Shown one piece after another: positions 5,995 to 6,056 of a stretch of 6,056 nt of DNA. The notes below the pieces were generated by a model. It saw only the letters and a list, made by a program, of their open reading frames with translations. It had not been told where the DNA came from and did not search any database. Each line of letters begins with the position of its first letter. Position 1 is the first letter of the stretch. The position numbers and the translations under genes were made by a program. The DNA is from Oscillospiraceae bacterium. Lineage in GTDB: Bacteria > Bacillota > Clostridia > Oscillospirales > Oscillospiraceae. The stretch lies in assembly GCA_028705905.1 (NCBI GenBank), contig JAQWCP010000106.1:1-6056 (forward strand), given 5' to 3'.

Positions 5995-6056
5995 AGAAAT
6001 GATGTTAATTTACCAGAAGATGTTGCCGAAGAGGTTATAAGAATATATGGATATAA
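5992..6056 (+). CDS. pheT: Fragment of phenylalanyl-tRNA synthetase beta subunit (PheT-like)
   Basis: The plus-strand frame 5992-6056 reads GRNDVNLPEDVAEEVIRIYGY, then AA at the window end. The pattern R-x-D-[5 residues]-ED-hydrophobic-x-EE-hydrophobic-x-R-I-Y-GY is characteristic of the segment ending the B5 region of bacterial PheT, which with PheS charges tRNA-Phe with phenylalanine. The fragment continues past the right edge. On its left an in-frame TAA (5989-5991) and unrelated gpmI coding sequence show that its 5' part is missing. Codons are strongly AT-ending (TTA, ATA, AGA, TAT; 18 of the last 62 bases are G or C), unlike the other genes here. Assignment rests on about 20 residues, so it is probable rather than certain. 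Confidence 0.65.

Overview
The window reads as DNA from an endospore-forming Gram-positive bacterium, most likely class Clostridia. It carries a full-length spoIIE, a gpmI-eno glycolytic pair, strong purine-rich ribosome binding sites and compact hairpin-plus-U terminators. Base composition looks balanced (about half G+C by eye) over almost the whole window. The last ~62 bases are an exception: they are clearly AT-rich and do not appear to belong to the same genome.

Layout. Positions 1-101 hold the 3' end of an unidentified plus-strand gene. It converges on spoIIE (minus strand, 2537 to 144). The 42-base gap between the two stop codons is filled by a perfect 12-bp hairpin. Upstream of spoIIE, 2538-2708 holds its ribosome binding site, a probable promoter with a perfect TATAAT, and the terminator of the preceding operon. 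That operon runs right to left on the minus strand: gpmI (5990 to 4509, 5' end missing), eno (4427 to 3132) and a 129-residue LuxR/GerE-type helix-turn-helix protein bracketed by zinc-ribbon cysteines (3098 to 2709). It then terminates at 2692-2648. No RNA gene, insertion sequence or CRISPR array was seen.

How the genes relate. GpmI converts 3-phosphoglycerate to 2-phosphoglycerate and enolase dehydrates this to phosphoenolpyruvate, so the operon makes two consecutive enzymes of lower glycolysis. The third gene follows eno after 33 bases with its own ribosome binding site, so it is probably cotranscribed. A DNA-binding, probably zinc-binding protein tied to glycolysis is the least familiar element here. 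SpoIIE, the asymmetric-septum phosphatase that activates sigma-F, appears to be a separate transcription unit.

Main caution. At about 5991-5994 the gpmI reading frame stops resembling GpmI, just before the conserved metal-binding Asp-Gly. The bases beyond it read on the opposite strand as a low-GC phenylalanyl-tRNA synthetase beta subunit fragment. This is best explained as a chimeric junction at a contig end, less probably as a real rearrangement. The TTG at 5933 is therefore not the start of gpmI.
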